Shown in pieces: positions 14,529-19,230 of a stretch of 19,230 nt of DNA. A model generated the notes under the pieces. That model saw only the letters and a program-made list of their open reading frames with translations, searched no databases and was not told where the DNA came from. Positions within the stretch are counted from its first letter, which is position 1; each line of letters starts with the position of its first letter. The DNA is taken from assembly GCA_035512575.1 (NCBI GenBank), contig DATKDT010000111.1, positions 1-19,230 on the forward strand, given 5' to 3'. A program made the translations under genes and the position numbers. The stretch comes from JALYRV01 sp035512575 (GTDB lineage Bacteria; Acidobacteriota; Vicinamibacteria; Vicinamibacterales; SCN-69-37).

Positions 14529-14581
14529 AGGCGTACCCTCCGAGCAGTGTGGAACCAGACACCGCCCATTGGGCGAATCAT
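14525..14581 (-). CDS. Putative 18-residue upstream ORF of the EF-G-like gene
   Basis: On the minus strand an ATG at 14579-14581 opens a frame reading MIRPMGGVWFHTARRVRL, with stop TGA at 14525-14527. That stop overlaps the EF-G-like ATG as ATGA. GGAG lies 8 nt before its ATG, in a context matching the rplR start at 15 of 17 bases. A small hairpin (CGCCC, AAT loop, GGGCG) falls at codons 3-7, and the ORF contains the EF-G Shine-Dalgarno. Against it, several codons (AGG, GTA, CTA, ACT, GCT) end in A or T or are rare-looking beside the GC-ending codons around it. Whether it is translated is unknown. Confidence 0.3.
   Translation of the reverse strand: MIRPMGGVWFHTARRVRL
14536..14541 (-). promoter_or_regulatory. 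Strong ribosome binding site of the EF-G-like gene
   Basis: Read on the minus strand this is GGAGGG, 7 nt before the ATG at 14526-14528. It is one of the best Shine-Dalgarno sequences in the window and fixes the EF-G-like start. Confidence 0.8.
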
Positions 14582-14595
14582 ACTTCAGGCTCCAG
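14579..14595 (-). repeat. Second copy of the heptamer/start arrangement
   Basis: On the minus strand this reads CTGGAGCCTGAAGTATG. The rplR start region at 173-189 reads CTGGAGCCTGACTTATG, so the two differ at only two bases. In both, GGAG is 8 nt from an ATG. It begins about 12 nt after the stop of the MacB-like permease. Only two heptamer units (TCTGGAG, CCTGAAG) are recognisable here. Confidence 0.65.
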
Positions 14596-14606
14596 ACGCC
14601 TGGGGC

Positions 14607-15893
14607 CTACTCGTAACGAAGAGCTTCGATGGGGTCCATCCGCGAGGCGCGGACGGCGGGGATCATGCCGAAGACGACGCCGACGCCGGCCGAGAAGCCC
14701 ATCCCGAGCGCGAACGACCACCAGGGCAGTGAGACGGGGAAGCCCGAGACCAGGTGGATCAGCAGGCCGATGCCGCTGCCGAGCAGAATCCCGATGACGC
14801 CGCCGGTCGACGTCACGAACACCGCTTCGAACAGGAACTGCCAGAGAATCTCGACCCGCCGGGCGCCCAGGGCCTTGCGCACGCCAATCTCGCGCGTGCG
14901 CTCGGTGACGCTGATCGTCATGATCGCCATCACGCCGATGCCGCCGACCATCAGGGCGATCGACGAAATGACCACGAGCGCGAAGAACGTAGCCTGGCTG
15001 ATCTGATCCCACAGCTTCAGGATCGAGTCCTGCGTGAGCAGATCGAAGTCGTTCGGCTGATCGAGCCGCAGGTTGTGCCGGATGCGCATGACCTCTTCGA
15101 CCTCGCGCATCGCGGCCGCGCGGTCGACCCCTTCCCGCGGCACCGCCGCCAGCAGCACGCTGCGCATCTCGCCGCGCCCCTGCCGGTAGGCGCGAATGCC
15201 GAACTGCTTCTGATAGCTGGTATGGGGCATGACGACGAAATCGTCGACGCCCACGTTGAAGCCTCCCGGGGTCGGGCGCGGCTCGACCACGCCGATGACC
15301 GTGTACTGGCGCAGGCCGACACGCACCGTCTTGCCGATCGGATCCACGCTCGGAAACAGCGCCTTGTAGGCAGTCTGGCCGAGCACGACGACGTTCGCAC
15401 GCCGCTGCACTTCGTTGACCGTGAAGAAGCGGCCGAGCTCCATCTCGAGCCGCATGACGTCGGAGTAGGCCGCGGTGCTGCCCAGGATCTGCAGCATCTT
15501 GGTCTTCTGGCCGCCGTAGTACACCCGTTCCATGGTCGGGGGACCGCCCTCGCCGAGGATGATGTCGACCATCTGAATCGACGGCGCCCCGCGCTCGATG
15601 GCCACGGCGTCCTGCGGCATCATGTTCGGCCGCTGCAGCAGCGTCTGGAAGTCGGCGCCGGCCGACATGCTGACCGCGCTGAACTTCGCGACGAAGATGG
15701 TGTCGGGACCGACGGCGGCGATCGAGTCGCGCAGCGACCGATCGAAGCCGCGGATGAGCGCCGTCATGCCGACGATCGACGTGATGCCGATGACGACGCC
15801 CAGCACCGTGAGCCCCGACCGCATCTTGTTGTTGCGGACGGTATCGAACGCCATCCGGACGATCTCGTCGAGCAGCCCGGCCCTTATCGCCAT
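14607..15893 (-). CDS. MacB/FtsX-type ABC transporter permease (second)
   Basis: The 428-residue protein has the MacB permease layout: a first helix (about residues 27-47, GLTVLGVVIGITSIVGMTALI), a large periplasmic domain of about 250 residues, and three C-terminal helices (about 303-325, 353-382 and 393-412). The FtsX coupling signature is clear: VTERTREIGVRKALGARR between helices two and three, and PAVRASRMDPIEALRYE at the end. Such permeases do mechanotransmission of periplasmic or outer-membrane substrates rather than classical transport, and need an ATPase, which is not in this protein. It starts 7 nt after the first permease gene. The two permeases differ in sequence and may form a heterodimer. 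Substrate is unknown. Confidence 0.92.
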   Translation of the reverse strand: MAIRAGLLDEIVRMAFDTVRNNKMRSGLTVLGVVIGITSIVGMTALIRGFDRSLRDSIAAVGPDTIFVAKFSAVSMSAGADFQTLLQRPNMMPQDAVAIERGAPSIQMVDIILGEGGPPTMERVYYGGQKTKMLQILGSTAAYSDVMRLEMELGRFFTVNEVQRRANVVVLGQTAYKALFPSVDPIGKTVRVGLRQYTVIGVVEPRPTPGGFNVGVDDFVVMPHTSYQKQFGIRAYRQGRGEMRSVLLAAVPREGVDRAAAMREVEEVMRIRHNLRLDQPNDFDLLTQDSILKLWDQISQATFFALVVISSIALMVGGIGVMAIMTISVTERTREIGVRKALGARRVEILWQFLFEAVFVTSTGGVIGILLGSGIGLLIHLVSGFPVSLPWWSFALGMGFSAGVGVVFGMIPAVRASRMDPIEALRYE

Positions 15894-15900
15894 GAATCGC

Positions 15901-17124
<1,224 letters not shown>

Positions 17125-17136
17125 GACGGGTGCCTG

Positions 17137-18492
17137 CTACCGGCTGCCGGGCCTTCCGGGCGCGGCCGTGACCTTCACGGGATCGCCGTCCTTCAGGGCG
17201 CGCACGGAGCTGAAGGGGCCGACGATGACCTCGTCGCCTTCCTTGAGACCCGTGACCACCTCGAAGAAGCGCTCGCCGGCGATGCCGGTCTTCACGGCCG
17301 TGAACACCGCAATCCCGTTCTGGACGAGAAAGACGCCTTCGAGCTCTTTGCGCGTCTGTCCGGGCGGCAGCTGCTCGTCGGCCTGCGCCGCGGCCGGGCG
17401 CCGGGGGCGCCGCTCGCCTCCGGCCGGCGGCGCCGTCCTGACGATCCCGCCCTGCTCGTCGACGATCATTTCACGCACCGTTGTCGCCTGAATCGGCACG
17501 CCGACCACCTGCGTGCGCGTCGCCGTGGTGATCTCGGCGGTGCACGTGAACCCGGGCCGGATGTCGGGCATGTCGCCTTCGAGCTGCACCACGACCTTGA
17601 AATTGGTGGCGGCGCGCGCGCCGACACTGGCCCCGGCGGACTGGATCGGGCTGTTGCCGACCTCCGTGACGCGGCCCGTGTAGGTGCGGTCCGGGAACGC
17701 GTCGACGGAGATCTTCGCCACCTGCCCGATGGCGACGTCCGGGATGTCGGTTTCGTCCACTTCGACTTCGGCCTCGATGACCGACATGTCGGCGATCGTC
17801 AGCAGCACGGTGCCGGCGTTGTTCATCGTGCCGATGACGACCATTTCGCCTTCCTCGATGTTGCGCCGCGTGACGAGGCCGGTGATCGGCGATTCGATGC
17901 GCACCTTGCTCAGGTCGAGCCGCGCGCCCGACAGGGTCGCCTGCTCCTGGCGCAGGCGGCTTTCGGCGGCCGACACGGCCTGCAGCTGCGCGCGGAGATC
18001 GCCTTCGCGCATCGAGACCTCGCTCTCGGCGCGCTCGAGCACCTCGCGCGTGATCAGGCCTTCCTTGGCGAGCTCGCGCTGCCGCGCCAGATTGTCCTGC
18101 GCCTGCTTCAGCGCCACGCGCGTGTTGTCAACCGCGGTGCGCGACTGCGCCACCGCCGAGCGCGCCCCTTCGAGGCCAGCCTCGCTGCGCTGCACGGCGC
18201 TCGTGAGATTGCGCGGGTCGATCTGCAGCAGCAGCTGCCCCGCCTGCACGCGATCGCCCTCGTTGACCGCCAGGCTCGTCACGCGGCCCATCGTGTCGGC
18301 GGAAATGTTCACCGACCGCTTGGGCTGCAGCGTGCCGCTTGCCGAGACGATGGCCTCGAGATCGCGCTTCTGCAGCTTCTCGACGTTGACCTCGGCGCCC
18401 GATTCGCGCGTGAAGTTCAGGTTCGCGAAGACGATTGCGCCGAGCAGAATGACCATGCCGGCGGCAATCAGGATCTTCTTCCTGCGACTCAT
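17137..18492 (-). CDS. Periplasmic adaptor (RND/MacA-type membrane fusion protein)
   Basis: The 451-residue protein bridges inner-membrane transporter and outer-membrane channel. A membrane anchor spans about residues 7-24. The first half of the lipoyl-like domain is GRVTSLAVNEGDRVQAGQLLLQIDPR (69-94), then an alanine/glutamine-rich coiled-coil hairpin (about 98-190), then the second half ESPITGLVTRRNIEEGEMVVIG (200-221), and the beta-barrel part after that. A proline/arginine-rich loop (about 353-381) interrupts the C-terminal membrane-proximal domain. The frame is open to 18630, but the ATG at 18490-18492 gives the anchor directly and overlaps the previous gene's stop (ATGA). The role is assembly of a complex with the two MacB-like permeases. 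Confidence 0.95.
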   Translation of the reverse strand: MSRRKKILIAAGMVILLGAIVFANLNFTRESGAEVNVEKLQKRDLEAIVSASGTLQPKRSVNISADTMGRVTSLAVNEGDRVQAGQLLLQIDPRNLTSAVQRSEAGLEGARSAVAQSRTAVDNTRVALKQAQDNLARQRELAKEGLITREVLERAESEVSMREGDLRAQLQAVSAAESRLRQEQATLSGARLDLSKVRIESPITGLVTRRNIEEGEMVVIGTMNNAGTVLLTIADMSVIEAEVEVDETDIPDVAIGQVAKISVDAFPDRTYTGRVTEVGNSPIQSAGASVGARAATNFKVVVQLEGDMPDIRPGFTCTAEITTATRTQVVGVPIQATTVREMIVDEQGGIVRTAPPAGGERRPRRPAAAQADEQLPPGQTRKELEGVFLVQNGIAVFTAVKTGIAGERFFEVVTGLKEGDEVIVGPFSSVRALKDGDPVKVTAAPGRPGSR

Positions 18493-19214
18493 GCACCACC
18501 CCGTGACGACTGAAACAACGCGACGCCGATGGCGATGACGGCGTAGATGCCGAACAGGACCATGGCTACGGACTTCGTTTTCCTGCGATAGAGCACCGCC
18601 AGGCCGATCGAGAGCACGACCACGTACCACACGATGAACAAGTCGATCATCCCGAGAAGGCGGGCCGCGAATGACGACTCGTCGAGCATCGGAAACAGGA
18701 CCGACAGGCTCGTCGCCCCCGTCATCGCGCCCTTCATGTAGTTGATCGGCATGCTGACCAGCAGCGCGAGACCCATGATGACCTGCGAGTGCGCCGCGAC
18801 CGCCATGACCTGCTTGAACGTCGCGGTTCCGCCCATCAGCGCATTGAAGATCGCGTAGAGGATCCCGGCGGTAATCGCGGTGCCGATCGGAATCATGAAA
18901 AGGTAGGGCACGCCTCCCAGATAGGGCGCCATCGGCGCCATCTTCTGGATGTTCGCGTAGGCCGCGTCGGTCACTTCGACGCCCCAGGCCTCCTGACCCG
19001 AGACGGCCTGATCGATCCAGGCCTGCTGTCCGACGTCCGTCATCAGGAACCCGCCGACCATCACCGCGCCGACGACGGCCACCAGCGCGAGCACGCCGCC
19101 GACGCGCGGCGCCGCAACGATCTGTTCAAAGGTGGCGCGGGGCGCGGTGATGACGCCGATGACGCGCGACAACAGGCTGGGAGGAACCGGACGCTCGGTG
19201 GCAAGCTCAGACAT
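18489..19214 (-). CDS. YIP1-family multi-helix membrane protein
   Basis: The 241-residue product has a soluble N-terminus with LSRVIGVITAPRATFEQIVAAP (about 15-36), the marker seen in bacterial YIP1-like proteins. After it come five or so hydrophobic segments: GGVLALVAVVGAVMVGGFLM, then YLFMIPIGTAITAGILYAIF, VIMGLALLVSMPINY, LFIVWYVVVLSIGLAVLY, and SVAMVLFGIYAVIAIGVALF. A TATFKQVMAVAAHSQVIMG loop matches the conserved TF..v..v.a.S segment of the family. Function is unknown, but in many genomes such genes sit beside efflux adaptors, as here. Its TGA overlaps the adaptor ATG. It is the first gene of this operon in the window; upstream genes lie beyond 19230. Confidence 0.9.
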   Translation of the reverse strand: MSELATERPVPPSLLSRVIGVITAPRATFEQIVAAPRVGGVLALVAVVGAVMVGGFLMTDVGQQAWIDQAVSGQEAWGVEVTDAAYANIQKMAPMAPYLGGVPYLFMIPIGTAITAGILYAIFNALMGGTATFKQVMAVAAHSQVIMGLALLVSMPINYMKGAMTGATSLSVLFPMLDESSFAARLLGMIDLFIVWYVVVLSIGLAVLYRRKTKSVAMVLFGIYAVIAIGVALFQSSRGGA

Positions 19215-19230
19215 GGCGGACTCAGACCTC

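Overview
The window is one continuous stretch of very GC-rich bacterial chromosome with almost no non-coding DNA. The gene content is that of a diderm bacterium: a periplasmic efflux adaptor and MacB-type permeases imply two membranes. The high GC, the spc/alpha ribosomal gene order, and the efflux module of a YIP1-family protein, an adaptor and MacB-like permeases together remind me of Acidobacteriota (Vicinamibacteria-like). That assignment is inference from style and gene content, not from a phylogenetic marker comparison.

Region 1 (1-8319, + strand) is the 3' part of the spc operon fused to the alpha operon. The order is rplF (3' end only), rplR, rpsE, rpmD, rplO, secY, adk, map, infA, rpmJ, rpsM, rpsK, rpsD, rpoA, rplQ, ending at a strong rho-independent terminator at 8284-8319. 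From secY to rpmJ every junction overlaps (mostly GTGA or ATGA), so this block is probably translationally coupled. Three gaps in the cluster hold repeat-like DNA. A tandem heptamer supplies the Shine-Dalgarno of rplR, and a two-hairpin GC element occurs twice, before rpsE and before secY, each time ending in a Shine-Dalgarno-like GGAG.

Region 2 (8320-10978, + strand) is an accessory-looking strip. It has a small four-helix membrane protein, a ribbon-helix-helix antitoxin with a PIN-domain toxin (VapBC type) behind a perfect 9+1+9 palindrome, a short (318 aa) PLP-dependent threonine dehydratase starting 5 nt after the toxin, and a 200-residue protein overlapping it that weakly resembles Imm11-like proteins.

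Region 3 (11001-19214, - strand) reads right to left: a YIP1-like membrane protein, an RND/MacB-type periplasmic adaptor, two MacB/FtsX-type permeases, an EF-G-2-like GTPase and an APC-family amino acid permease. No ABC ATPase for the permeases lies in the window. Between the second permease and the EF-G-like gene is a copy of the rplR-type heptamer/Shine-Dalgarno arrangement in front of an 18-codon ORF whose stop overlaps the EF-G start (ATGA).

The core is ordinary housekeeping. The most unusual material is in the short intergenic segments: the paired hairpin elements, the heptamer-borne ribosome binding site, and the putative coupled leader ORF. I see no RNA genes, CRISPR array, insertion sequence or phage gene, and no gene-free stretch longer than about 120 bases.
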